From NCBI GenBank assembly GCA_021464245.1, contig JADCRB010000068.1, positions 12,222,544 to 12,286,543 of the forward strand: a stretch of 64,000 bases of DNA, written 5' to 3'. This document shows positions 48,301-60,810 of the stretch, one piece after another; positions within the stretch are counted from its first letter, which is position 1; each line of letters begins with the position of its first letter. The stretch is from Carallia brachiata. Its lineage: Eukaryota; Streptophyta; Magnoliopsida; Malpighiales; Rhizophoraceae. The translations under genes were made by a program, and so were the position numbers. The notes beneath the pieces are model-generated. The model had not been told where the DNA came from. It ran no database searches and was given only the letters and a program-made list of their open reading frames with translations.

Positions 48301-50554
48301 CTCTAATTCTCAAGGATTATGCTTCTATTTTCATATGGACAGGTAGAAATTGATATAAGGCAGTTAGTCATGGGTTCGTTTAAGGGTCCAACACATGCCA
48401 ACATGTGGCATGAGAGGCTAAAATTGAAGGGTTGGCTTTCATCTCATTTATTCCAAGAACATTTTCCAGCTCACCATGCAGAAATTCTTCATGCTCTACC
48501 TCTTCCAGAATACATGAACCCCATGTCTGGCATTTTAAATGTCGCTGCAGAGTTGCCACAGGAAATCTTGAGGCCTGACCTTGGACCCTGTGTTTACATC
48601 ACACATGGAAGTGGTGAAAATCTTGTCCTAGCTGATTCTGTGACAAAACTACGTTATGATCCATATGATGTGGTATGTAGTCCTATTTCCTGTATGTTGA
48701 ATTTCCTAATGGAATTAAGTTTGTGATTTTATATATTGGCAAGGCGTAAAATTTGCATTTGAAATTATCTAATTTGTGCATGAGAAAAGTAGACCTGGCA
48801 TGCTTTCCTCAACAACACCAATCTACTGGTCACAAATCATCTTTACCTGAGAAAACTTTAAATATCTACTCATGTATGGTGTCAAGCATATAGACTCCGG
48901 AATGTTTAACTTAATTTAGTCTTCTTGACAAGGGTTTTTTTCTCATGAGATCATGGTCGTTTGCATTCTTCTAGGGTACTTCAGTCTTGGCATTTCTTCA
49001 TATTACCTTCCTCTCTAAACATGTGCTGTCAACGTATGCAACAGATTTTGCCATTGATCATCTCTCTGATTTCAGGTAAATATCTTGGCACATGCAAGTG
49101 ATGTCCCTGCATCAACAGAGCAGCTGAATTATATAAGAAAACTAATGAAAAAGCATAAGGAACACAACAATGTCAGTGGAGATGCATCGGTGGATTCACA
49201 AAGTATGGAAGGAGTTGAGTTGCACGACGTGGTAGGAAAAGAAATGCACCTGCCCAAGAAAGTTGCTCGAGCATCTTGGTTCTCGGCTGCCTCTCATCAG
49301 GCACATGGTTTAAGTGCCAAAGATAGATATATGCTCTATGACGGAGAGTATGATACTGAGTCTGATTCCGATACTGACACGGACACTGAAGTCTCAAAAT
49401 TTTTCTTTGGACCAGTTAAAACCTCTAGGGCATCAGAAAATCTCAAGTTCTGCAGGAAGCGACCAGATGTTACCAATACTTTCGGAGAGAAAAAATTTTC
49501 TGAGTCTTGTGGTGCTCTATGGGATGTATTTCGTAGACAAGATGTTCCAAAGCTTGTAGAATACTTAAAAAGGCACTCCAACGAGCTCACTCCTTCATAC
49601 GGCTTCCGAAAGCATGTAAGTAAGGAATAAAACATTTTCCTTGTTAGCAGGTCAGAAATAATCAAAATTTTCCTGTGTTGCAGATGGTTCATCCAATACT
49701 TGATCAAAATTTCTATCTGGACACAAATCATATAATGAGGCTTAAGGAGGAATTGAGTGAGTGTCTTCTATTATCCATTTTGCTCATGACAATTGTTAAG
49801 CCTTGTGTAACTATCCAATGGTCTCTTATAGAAATTGAGCCGTGGACTTTTGAACAACATGTTGGAGAAGCTGTCATCATACCAGCTGGATGTCCATACC
49901 AAATCAGGAATCTTAAGGTAAGTTTGTAATACTACTCAGATTTGGTACTTTGGATCTTCCACATCAATAATTAAACAAACAAAAAATTTCAGGAACTAGA
50001 TATATAAAGTGGAAAATCTTATATGTACTTTGGATTTTATCATTGATGGTGCTTTATTTTCTAGATTTGCATGATTTGAAATGGCTAATAATTGGGACCT
50101 GTGGATAGAATGGAAGGACTAAGTGGATTAAGGAATTCAGTAAATCCTGATATGCAGATATTTTTTATTGTACTTAATTAAGCGATTCAAAGTGATTGTA
50201 TCTGAAATCAAAGGTGGAAACATTCATCTCATGTTATTCACAATTTCTTCATTGGATATGTTGTGGAACCTGCAGTCATGTGTTAATGTGGTTTTGGACT
50301 TTGTCTCACCGGAAAATGTCACTGAATGCACTGATTTGATTGATGAACTTCGTCTGCTTCCAGAGGACCACTTGGCCAAATTAGACAGTCTAGAGGTAAA
50401 TTTGATAATTGAATCACACATGAAAGTTCCCTGAATTTGCACATGTGCTGAACATTTTATGCCATCGTTTCAAAAAAATCAGGTGAAGAAGATGGCACTT
50501 CACAGTATTAGTAGAGCAATCAAAGAAATTCGAGGGCTTACATGTGCAGAATAA
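45328..50554 (+). CDS. JMJ24-like WRC/RING/JmjC protein (KDM3 group), 12 exons, probable inactive demethylase
   Basis: Exons: 45328-46020, 46118-46263, 46774-46879, 46972-47105, 47213-47276, 47367-48108, 48343-48672, 49076-49615, 49684-49756, 49832-49917, 50276-50395 and 50483-50554, giving about 1034 residues. A perfect WRC zinc module (C14, C24, C35, H38) opens the protein. A Lys-rich linker follows, then a RING-like cluster (CHWCRKS...[10 protein letters not shown]...CPVC) at about 250-310, a second Cys-rich part, and a C-terminal JmjC domain. The JmjC iron site is lost: LHCD is LRYD, and CPHQVRN is CPYQIRN. Arabidopsis JMJ24 is reported to lack iron-binding residues too, and acts as a RING E3 ligase on CMT3. 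Exon 1 shifts frame near 45491 and back near 45720-45780; exon 4 has one extra base near 47027. These are probably sequence errors. Confidence 0.88.
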
Positions 50555-53504
50555 GCTCCCACATTGTAATTTTCCAGTCTGGGGAGCTCCAGTATATATT
50601 ACCACAAACAGGGAGATATCCATTTCATGTTTGTGATTGCTTGCTTGTGACTTGAGGTTTTACGAACAGGTATGAATTACTCTATCACTACAATGAAACA
50701 ACATCAAGAGTGTGAAACCTTAAACATCTGTATCTACCCTGGTAAAGACAAGAATCTACATTTGCATGACTTCTTCAAGTCGAGACTTCCACGGTATGGG
50801 AGTCTGAGAAACGGTCCAACTTACTGTTGTTTTCACGGAGGTTATTTATGGGGCCCTACCATTAGACCTAGGCCTGCCCTTTTCTTCTAGGATAGTTATC
50901 TGATATGTAGTAAACACTTCCTTGACAAGCTTCCCTTGGTTTAACTAGGATGGGCTGAAAGAAGCAAAAGCATCTAGATCATGGTGCTGAGAGTTTCAAT
51001 GTGGCTACTAGTTGATTTAGCTGGTAATGCCTGAGATATATCTTGCTTGCATAAATGAGGGGCACATCCGATATTCGCTTTCCGACGCTTCTGGATGAAC
51101 CATTGACATTTTACACGCATTCGTGAAACATGCCAATTATAAACGCTTTTGCTTTTAATTGTTTTCTATATACCAGAAATTTCAGTCATGCACCACGCTA
51201 CTGCCACTATCACAATGATAAAAAGCTTCAGTCATCTCGTTCCATGGTTGTTCCTTCCATTCATATGCGCATCTCTGGCACGTTTGTTGTTCTTCCCTTG
51301 AGACAAACTAACGTGCATACTGGCATAGAAACACATATGCATACATTTAACTGCTGCACCCTCCCATGTTTAATATACTCCTGGTACTTGTATTGTCTTA
51401 TGGATTTTATGCATTAATTTTATGTAGCAACTGCAACAACAAAGTTCTTATCGTCTTTCAGCAATTTATGTACCCCACATAATCCCATTGTGCCGAGTAA
51501 ATGCAAGAATTTGCGTCATTAAAGCGGAGGACAGCTGGTAGATTCAAAGGATTGCGTTTTAATGGCATTCAAGCTTCAGATCCTATCAAATTATTAAGGA
51601 GCTGTGTTTTGATCCCCGCAGTTGAATGTGTTGCATGCAGATACAGATATATTCTGTGTTCATTAACATCGGCAGCATTTTTTTTTTTTTTGCAGATGAA
51701 GATATGATTCATTTCCCATTTTTAGTACAGATTGCTTATGTACATTTTTGTGTATAATCAATTGTATATAACAACAATGCCAGCGCGCTGTTACCGCAAA
51801 ATTTTCTTTGCTTCACCCTAGCTTAGACAGCTTCTGCAAGGCATCAAAATGACATTTTTTTTAGTGCTGTTGTGGGATTTCCTCCATTGATCGATATCCT
51901 AAAGCGCAGCTACTGTTTGAATCTGGTGCTCTTGAAATTTTATATAATGTAGCAATGAGATTTGATGATAAATTCTGCCATCCGTCGGCTTCATCGTTCT
52001 TGTCACATAGATAACAGCTGATACAGCCAGCGATGCAAACCCGAGTCAGGAATCTCATGCAGATATCAAAATTGCAGGGAGGTGCCAGCCCTGCAGAACT
52101 TGGAGGGGCACCGAAAGCAAAGGTCATGAATCTAAACCAAAATGAACTAATTCACTGTCACCCTTCTATAATGTCATGTCTCTATATATCCCATGTTTCA
52201 TCTGATGAGACTTTTGAGAATATTGCGGGTCTTTTATCTTTCTTCTGCAATCTCGATGAGCAATTCTCTGTATTTTTGTTGCATCTATAACAAGTGATTT
52301 GTAACAAGTTCTTCAACTCTATTCTCTACGACACTCCGTTTGTAATGAAACAGGATTTTCATATGCACACCCTATCGGTTATAGTTATTTCCATCTAAAA
52401 TGAGCAAAACCTGAAATCGTGCCGATCATATTAAAATCCATCTTGAACATCATCAATATATCCCAACAAGATAACCTCGGGGACCAAAGTTGTGACCGTC
52501 ACGGTGCAAACATTGCCACCAATATTGACTTTGTGGTACCTTTCTCAAGTAATTTCTTGTGCACGGCTGGATGGACCAGATCACCCTCTACAGTCTAGGG
52601 TGCCCAAGAAAGTAAATGCACTGACCAGTGATGTTGTATGAGGGAGACATCAATTTAAAAAAAAAAAAAATGTGACATTTACACTAATACAGCTCACTTT
52701 AAGCTACTTTGTTGTTATTTTAGGCCTACCGTACAGAGCCAGTGACGGATCCAGCAAGTTTCTTCAGGGGTCAATTTATATTAAAAAGAATAATATTATT
52801 GTTTGTTTTAATATTAGTTGTTTTTTTGTTGCAAAAAAAAAATCCGCTCTACAAACACTTACAAGTTTCATATCTTTAAACTTTTAAATGTTTTTTTTTT
52901 CTTGGTACTATCACTGTTTTTTTTTATACAAGTAACTACATACAATCAGTTCATTAAACCATTTGTTTCCCATGCAATTGCACCAAAAAAAAAAAAAAAA
53001 GAAAACCTTTTTACTTTAATCTGTAAAATTGTGAAGCAAACAAAAAGAATCTGGACATTGGTTTGTACCGCTTGAATGAATGACACTAGACTAATGGATG
53101 ACGCTTATTATTTTTACTCATTTTTCTTATGAGTATAACTTATTCGTGATATTATATCATAATAAATGAAGTCTATTTAAAATAAAAAAACTATAAATTA
53201 TATTTATATAGTATATAATTATAAGTGAGTTACGCTCACAATAATGTGAATCAAATTAAAAAATTCCCATAAAGAACTAGAGCAGTGAGCAGAATGAAGC
53301 TTTCTCAAATATTAGGGCCTTGGGGTTCTGCTAATGATAAGAAGAGAAATTTTTTGTTTTTCCCTTTTTTGTTTGGTGTTGTTGATGATGGTACAAGGCA
53401 AGAGAAGGCAATATATATTGTGGGGGATAATAGTACAAAATCAAGAAAATGTCACTAGCCACAAAATCTAACGATAAAATCACGGTGAACTCTTAATTTT
53501 GGAT
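50555..53504. other. Downstream of the JMJ24-like gene
   Basis: The first few hundred bases are the probable 3' untranslated region. Beyond, to about 52400, base composition is less AT-rich but no frame resembles a known protein. AGCCAGTGACGGATCCAG at about 52737 resembles degenerate repeat text seen in plant transposons. The rest is AT-rich spacer. Confidence 0.4.
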
Positions 53505-53520
53505 TTAACTAACAATCTCT

Positions 53521-53628
53521 TTTTTTTTTTTTTTATCTATAAGGAGCTCTATTGGGCATTTAGAGAGAAGGAAGTGAGGTTGGGTGAGATTTTAACCCCC
53601 TCAACCAGTTGACCAAATGCTCAACCTC
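53521..53628 (-). mobile_element. SINE, minus strand, with 16-bp target duplication and poly-A tail
   Basis: On the minus strand the element reads AAGAGGTTGAGCATTTGGTC at its head, has a B-box-like GGTTAAAATCTCACCC, continues AATGCCCAATAGAGCTCCTT, and ends in a poly-A tail (poly-T at 53521-53534). It is flanked by the identical TTAACTAACAATCTCT at 53505-53520 and 53629-53644. The body is clearly the same family as the copy at 39.0-39.2 kb. The perfect target duplication and intact tail suggest a recent insertion. Confidence 0.85.
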
Positions 53629-53644
53629 TTAACTAACAATCTCT

Positions 53645-56600
53645 AGTTGGTGCAAAAAAAATAAAATCAAGAAAATAGATATACTTCCTAACAGGTGAGG
53701 CGGGCCAGCCCAGCAATTTGCCCCGTCTTGCCCCTTAATGCCTCCGCCCTGGTGCAGAGCCCATAGTTCCCGCGGTAATTCGGGCTGAAGTGAAAACGCC
53801 ATTTATGGGTTCAACTTTTTTTTTTTTTTTTTGTGTTGTTTTTAATCCAATGAAATTGTTTTCCTGTACAGCACCACCGCTCACACCTTTCTGTCCTTTC
53901 ATGAGAGTTATTATTTTTTTTTCTTTTGGCAATTTCTTTCGTTAATCACAGTTATGAAGTTTATGGTAATACTTTTTTTTTTTTGGTAGTGTTTTTGGCA
54001 ATCTCTAAATTATTTTTTGTCTTGAAGAAGGTGAAGACCTTACATAAAGGAGAGGGATGGGAGAGGTAGGATTCGAACCTGTCTTGCAACTGAGACAAGA
54101 ATTTATATGGTCAATACTAAACGGTTCACGAATTTTATGAAAAAAAAAAAAGGACAAGATAAATACAACAACCTTCACTTTGTCGAAATCTTAATGTGTT
54201 TGAAAAGAGCTGGTCAAGATTATTTATGACGTTGAAATTTTGATTTGCTTGATAAAGTTCCATTCAACGGGAGTTTATATATCTCAGATGGTTACATCAC
54301 ATACACAGTAGCTTCCAATTTTAATCGAAAACGTTCTAATATATAGAATACATTTTAAAAAAAAAACTAGTTATTGGAATAAAATAAGAGAACTCTATCA
54401 TTTTTTTAGGTGTTCTCTAGGCTAGCTACTAAGTAGTAGTAATAAATGTGTAGATCACGCTAAATTTAGATTAAATGGATTCAGATTATATTGTTTGAAT
54501 ATCGAGTTATTTAAATTTTGAGTATCTCAAATTTAATGTTATTCAAATTTAAGATATATTATGTTCACTAAATTTTGATATTAAAGTAAATGAGTTTGCT
54601 AAATTTTGCAAATGTTCCCCACATAAAAAGTGCATTTAATAATACAGTGTCTAAAGAAGCTTAATTAAAATGACACAAAATATAAGAAGCAAATGAAATT
54701 TTCATCCTTTTTATTCCATTTCCATGTGAAACCAAACAGATAACTAATATTCGTGCAAGTACAAACTGTGGGGAAATCTGACAAAATAAAAGTCGTTCCT
54801 TTGATATTCAGTTTGAAAAATATTTTCAGGAGCTGCGGGCTCGGACTTTTATTCTATGAAGAAAAAAATAAAACTTTTGATTGGGTATAAATTTTGGTTC
54901 AATTGAATCATGTTGAAGGGTGTATTATGCAATTCCTGATTGACAGCTAGTTCAAAATATTTTCACTTTGTATTCAGTGAATCAAAGTTGTTTCCAAGTG
55001 TCCTATTAAACAACACTCAACACCACTCAGACTAAAAATTTGCTGGCGTTGATATTTTCACTTTGTATTTAGTTGAAATGAACGTATGTATGCGTACTAG
55101 CCAACAAGGTGCCAATCATTTTGTTCATTACACTATTCACTATGAATAGCCTTTTGGATTTTTGTGATGCGCTGTTAAAGAACTTTTTTTTTTTTTTTTT
55201 AATCTTCGGGCGCATAAATGCAATCTCAAAATTCATCCTGTTTATTGCACAATAAAAAAAAAATCATCTTGTTTACGCACTAAGGTTAGTCCAAGTGCTA
55301 AAGAGTTCGGTTTTCATTGACAACTAGAATTCGAATGTTCGAAACACTATGGGAAGTAAAGTTTTAAACGCACTAAATCGATGTGGAGGACGCTTATAAA
55401 TTGTTCGATATGGAATTGTTTTGGTTGCCTCAAAAAACGGCCCAAAAATATCTTGAAGGTAAAGAAAAGAAAAGGAAAATTCATTACCCTTTTTTTGTCT
55501 TTAAAAAGTAATATAATCCATACTAATATAAATGGAAGGAAAATTAGGAGAGATGAGGTTTGAACTCCTACCGTTTATGCACATTTGATCGTAAAATATG
55601 AAACATACGTCAATTAAGTTTACTTCTTACCTTCTTTTAGCCCCACTGTCTCTAAGAGCAATTGCAAATTAATTTAATTATGTTTGATTTCGGATACTGA
55701 AATGCACGAAAAAGTATATTAGAATTGAATCGACTACGTTCCCACTTGGGATTTTTTTTTTCCTGACCTAAATATTAGATCGCATCCAAACAGGCAAAAC
55801 TCAGTCAACAAGACCAAAGCCCCCACGATAGAAATTTGTGAGGAAGCCCCAATCCCCAACACCGTTTTTGCACATTTTTTCTCGAGAAAGTGCAATTGCC
55901 CTTGAAGAAAAATACAGAGAAACTAGCAAAGAAAACGTGCAAAAAACAGTAAAAAAGTCAAACCAAGGCGAAGACATAAACCCCACTTATAAAAGTTTAC
56001 GTATTCCAAGGACCAATAAGGCCCTTCTCTTTGGACGGTCGATCGAGCAAGCGAAACATCCTTTGCAGAGGTCGGCTAGCTTTTAGTCAAAATTTAAAAT
56101 GACAAGCCGTAGCTTTTATGCCACATCCATTTTTCTTTTATCTCCTAGCACGTCACGGTGATCTATAAGTTTTTTTTTTTTATTAAAAAATTTTAATAAA
56201 ATGTCTCGATTAATTGTAATAAAAGTAATAGACTGATCTAAATTATTTATATATTCACACCCATGACAAAAGAGAATCTCCGTTTATTTTCAATTAAAAT
56301 TATAAGTATTTTTTATGTATATATGAGGCAAAACTTACATGGCTTTGACCTGCTGGCTCATCACCAAAAAAAATGCATTTGATTGCTATTATTTGTTGCC
56401 CTTTCCTTTTTTTATCTTTTTGTTTATAAAAAAATTTATTGAGTCGCAATTTATACAATGTAAATAATTATTTTATTTTCATAAATCTTATGTTCTTATT
56501 TTCAAATTAAAGTTTAAAATGTCAAAAATAAAAGTTTGAATTTTTATTCAATGAAAGAGACTATTTTGTAATCTACCATATATCAACAAAAGAAAGGAGG

Positions 56601-59600
56601 CCTAAAATTGTTTTTACGTTTCAAGACAAAAACAAAAAATTACTTTCTCCCCTTGGATCTCCTAGCGGTGCCATGCTCGATGACTTTAAACCAGGCTGAC
56701 CAAGAAAATATTGGGACACATGTCAGGTTGACCACAACTCATGTTAAACAGGCAACACCGTGCAATCACATGCAACATGATAGGAAGGAGATCAAATGAA
56801 GAAGGTGAACTATGGGATCTGGGCGGAGATTGCATTTTTGTTACCTTGTGATTGATGGGCTGACTTTGATCCTGAGCTGTCATCTCTTGACGTGGGGTTT
56901 CCTCAGAAAACCTAAAAATTAAGAAGATTTGAGTTTTATATGCACACTTTTATATATAGATAATATATATATAAATATATATTTTTTTTGATAAATTTGA
57001 TTATTTTTGTAGTAATGTTTATTAATTTTTAATAAGAAATAATAAAAATTTATGTATTAATTTTTTATATTATATTTTATTAATTTTATTATAAAAATGA
57101 ACAAACTCGTTATAATGTGTATATTAAATATAGTTATCATAGTATGGATGCGAAGGTTTTTCCAATGAAGAAATGTTTGAATGGAATTTGGAGGGCCCTC
57201 CATGAAATTAGCATGCTAAATAATGAACCGACACTGTCTAAATGGCATTTGGTCGGAGAGAACGGAAGTGGGGCAACGGGGTCCGGTCTAACTCCAATTT
57301 CTGATTAAAACCGGCGGCCCTCTTTCTCGCGCATAACTTTCTCCTCTTTTCCTGTAGATCCGTCCAACCAAACACAAAATCAATGTTTTGTGGTGGTGCA
57401 TTCCATTAATATTGAAATTATTTTTAAAGTTGAATGCTTTGAATTCGAGTTTCAGTGAAAATAAATTAATTAAAAAAATTTAAAATAAAATCATTAATCA
57501 GAAAGCTATTTACCTGGTGCCGATTTTGTGGCAATGATCATACGACATAATGAGTTCCGATGTGCACAAATCGTCGGATTAATGGTCATATTATATGGTC
57601 AAATTCAATACAGCACCAATGACTATAAATAATCATATTTTAATTCTATAGTTTAAGTTTCAATAAGCATAACAACTTAGCATGATTTACTCGTTTGATG
57701 CACTAAAATATAATTAGGACTATTGGATAGAATCATCAAACCGTCTTAGACTTAATTAATTAATGGGTGAAGAGAAAAAAAAAGAAAAAAAGGCAATAGA
57801 GCACACATATAATAAATTGCTCAATTACTGATTCCATCATAGCGATGATGTGTATAAATGATAATAAAATAATAAATAGTGGTAAATGATATGATGAATT
57901 ATGATAAATATTTAGTTATCATCATTTTAATGGAGTTGAAACAAAAGTTGAGAAAAGGAATAGAATTGTCATTTAAGGTGATAACTTGGTTGTTGATTTG
58001 ATACATTTTTTATTATAAAAATTATTAATCTTATTTTATTTAAAATACAAAATAAAACATAAAAAATTTCTCAATTCAACAAGTGACTCACGCCTCTATG
58101 ATTGAATCCACGTATCCTCAACATTTGAGCTAATCAATATTAGGTCTCTGGTTTGACGTGAGCATGCCATTAATGGGCTCAAGACAACAAAAACGGCAGC
58201 ACAAGCGGCCTGCCATTCCTTTTTCCTTTCGTTTTAGTGACTCCGAGTAGGACCAAACCTTCACTGTTGTACATGGTTTTAGTATTAATTAAATTATAAT
58301 TTTTGCCATGGATTTTTTATTGGAAAATAAAAGTTTAGTAATAACTGACATATATTATTAAACAATTAAATTTATTAAAAAATAAATTATTAGATATAAT
58401 TAGATGAAATTATATTATTATTTGTTGTAAGTTAAAATGTAACCATTTAGTCTTATTTTTTATCTTATTATTTTTCTAAATTCTCTTGAAGTTCCCCCCC
58501 CCCCCCAAAAAAACAAAAAAAAAGTCACCAATTGTATGCAGGCCACGCACAGTTTTTTTTTTTTTTCAAAACTCGCTTATTTATATCCCCACATGCGAAT
58601 TACTACACTATGTAGCACTTTAGTATTTTGTTTAGAAATGTGGAAATGAAAGAAAGGGAAGAAATTTGGGAGAAAAATTAAAAGTGATTGTGTACAAACA
58701 AGTGGGGAAAAAAAGGAAAAAATTGGTGGAGCCCAGTAAAATTATTTGTAGGCCCCATAAAACCCATTCCCCCCAACTTTTTGGAGGGGGGGTGAGGGAT
58801 TGTCTCGCTAGGCAGCCCCTTTTTTTTTTTGGTTGGTATGAAATTATTTTTATATTTTTAGTTTTACTTTATTTATATCTATATTTTGGGAATAAGTTTA
58901 GTCTTACGATAGATATTATTTTTTTATTGTTATTTTTAAACATTCTCAAATAAAATATTTTTTATTTTTTTCTTCACATTATACTCTCTCACATGCATAT
59001 TAGATAAAAAGTTTTCTCTCTTTTAGTATTCATTCTTCTTATTTTTCTTTCTATTTCTCTCTTCCTTAAATTTTTCCCAAACAAAGGGTAAGGCAAGTCA
59101 TCTTACGTGTGCCTAGGACACGTGTAAATCTCACATATTGATCGGTGTCGACGGAAAGTTCGACGGAATTTTAATTCCTTGTCGGGATCTCTGAAACTGA
59201 TGGAGCAAAGCAAACAAAGTTTTCTATCAAAAGTTGGTTGGTCAATAGTGTTGATTTTCACATGGGCTTTAAGATCTTCGTCTTTCATGTTGTAGATTGC
59301 CATTTTGCCAATTTGGAGTAGGCGATAAAGTGTTCAACAAAAAAAAAAAAAAAGAGTAGGTGATAAAGAGAAACTACATGGAGAAAATTTAATAAAAGAT
59401 TCTCATTATTACGACCCGCATTTTTTATTGAAGCCCGATGAGGACCCGTGTATGTGACCTCATCATGACGTTTCTTATACCTATAATACTATAATATATT
59501 TTTTTTGAAATTTAAATTTTTTTAATAAAAATTATAGATTGTGCACAAACTCTAACTAAATGTGCAAGGTATTTGAATACAATAATAAAATGTGAAAAAA

Positions 59601-60080
59601 GTTCGAACAAGGCGGTGTTTTATAGTTTCAAAATTTTTATCAATCCTCGTACACATTTTATTCGACCTACATGCACATTTTATTTGATTTATTAGTACAG
59701 GTGTAAAACGTGCAGGCAGGCACAATAAACCTATTGAGTGAGTGCTAATAGACGAAATAAAGGCATTGAAATTTATTTGTGATTTACGAGGATTATGGTG
59801 GGGAGAGATTTGGAACTCCTTCCATTTGTATGGAGCTAGAGATGATATATCATCAGATTATGACTAAAATATTCTTAGGGAAAGAATTGAATTTTTTTTT
59901 TTTTTTTTCTAGCAAGCTTTGAACTCTAGTTATCATGATTTAAGGTTCCCACAGCTTTTATTATCAAAGCCGGTGTAGCTATGAAATTATTTGAATGTGT
60001 ATAAAAGGACAATAATTTCATGTTACGTGTAAAAAGATCTCATTACTCGGATTATGTCTCAAATTAGAAAGGAAAAAAGT
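53645..60080. other. Long gene-free spacer
   Basis: About 6.4 kb without a recognised gene. Possible old SINE relics lie at about 54010-54110 (minus strand, perfect B box GGTTCGAATCC) and about 55283-55345 (plus strand, A box TAGTCCAAGTG and a B-box-like part). Frames 55838-56086, 57117-57308 and 59103-59303 (minus) are open but match nothing I know. C-runs occur at about 58494-58506 and 58770. The rest is AT-rich. Confidence 0.4.
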
Positions 60081-60086
60081 AAGTGC

Positions 60087-60303
60087 CCGGGAAGAGAGAG
60101 ACGCGGAAGAGACAGAAAAATTTTTTTGTGTAACTAACTAATTTTTTTGTGCAACGAGATGTCAAATTTGTGCAACAAAATTTGAAAGCATTTTTCACCT
60201 ATTTTTTCGTTGCACAAATTCAGAGTCTCGTTGTACAAAAAAAGCATCTGGTTGCACAAAAAAAATTTTTTGATCTGCTCTGTGTCTTATTTTCCTGTCC
60301 ACG
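60087..60303. mobile_element. MITE-like inverted-repeat element, copy 1 (downstream of the MYB gene)
   Basis: The left end runs GGGAAGAGAGAGACGCGG to TTTTTTTGTGCAACGAGATG. The right end in reverse complement runs GTGGACAGGAAAATAAGAC to TTTTTTTGTGCAACCAGATG. The arms pair over roughly 100 bp each with mismatches, and GTGCAAC motifs recur inside. A second member of the family lies at 62.68-62.92 kb. It has no coding capacity, and the target duplication is not clear. Confidence 0.6.
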
Positions 60304-60310
60304 TAACAGT

Positions 60311-60810
60311 ACTCAGAAAGAAATTGCCCCAGGGTCTTTGATTTTTATATTAATTTTGTTGGCTGGTCAAATAAGAAAACAAAACATTTATGGTTTTTTT
60401 TTTTTCAAAGACTGATTTTCCCTTTTCTGTTTAATGCAAACTGATAAGATGCAAAAGGTACCACATAAAATTGTAAGAATTCCCATGGGGTAACTTGGAA
60501 AAAAAAAATTCTACTAAATAAAGGCAATCAATAAGTTAAGCCCTTTAATAAAGAGACGCAGAGAGAACTGAAGCAGTAAATAATGTAAATATTCATTTTA
60601 CACATTATTAATAAATTTATTGTATTTATATTGCACTTTATAAGTTTTCATAAGTCTTCTCCTTTGGCTTTTTTTTTCTTTTTTTCCTTTCGTGTCCATC
60701 TATCATTTCTATTGAAAGAAGGTTTTTACATGTGCCATTCATTCATGGCTTACCAGGAAAGTTGGATGCCAAAAAGTCGTTTGGTGGATGTCCTTTTCCA
60801 CTGTTCCAAA
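60311..60810. other. Downstream of the MYB gene
   Basis: Likely 3' untranslated region of the MYB transcript (minus strand) plus AT-rich spacer. No separate gene is seen. Confidence 0.4.

Noticed and set aside
51861..52127. 88-codon minus-strand frame and overlapping plus-strand frame downstream of the JMJ24-like gene
   Set aside because: Neither shows a known motif, splice support or conserved start context; probably 3' untranslated or spacer sequence.
54010..54110. Possible SINE on the minus strand with a perfect B box
   Set aside because: The A box is weak and no convincing target duplication or tail was found, so it is mentioned only in the spacer entry.
59103..59303. 66-codon minus-strand frame (MAIYNMKDEDLKAH...)
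   Set aside because: It looks somewhat protein-like but resembles no family I recognise and has no supporting neighbours or splice sites.
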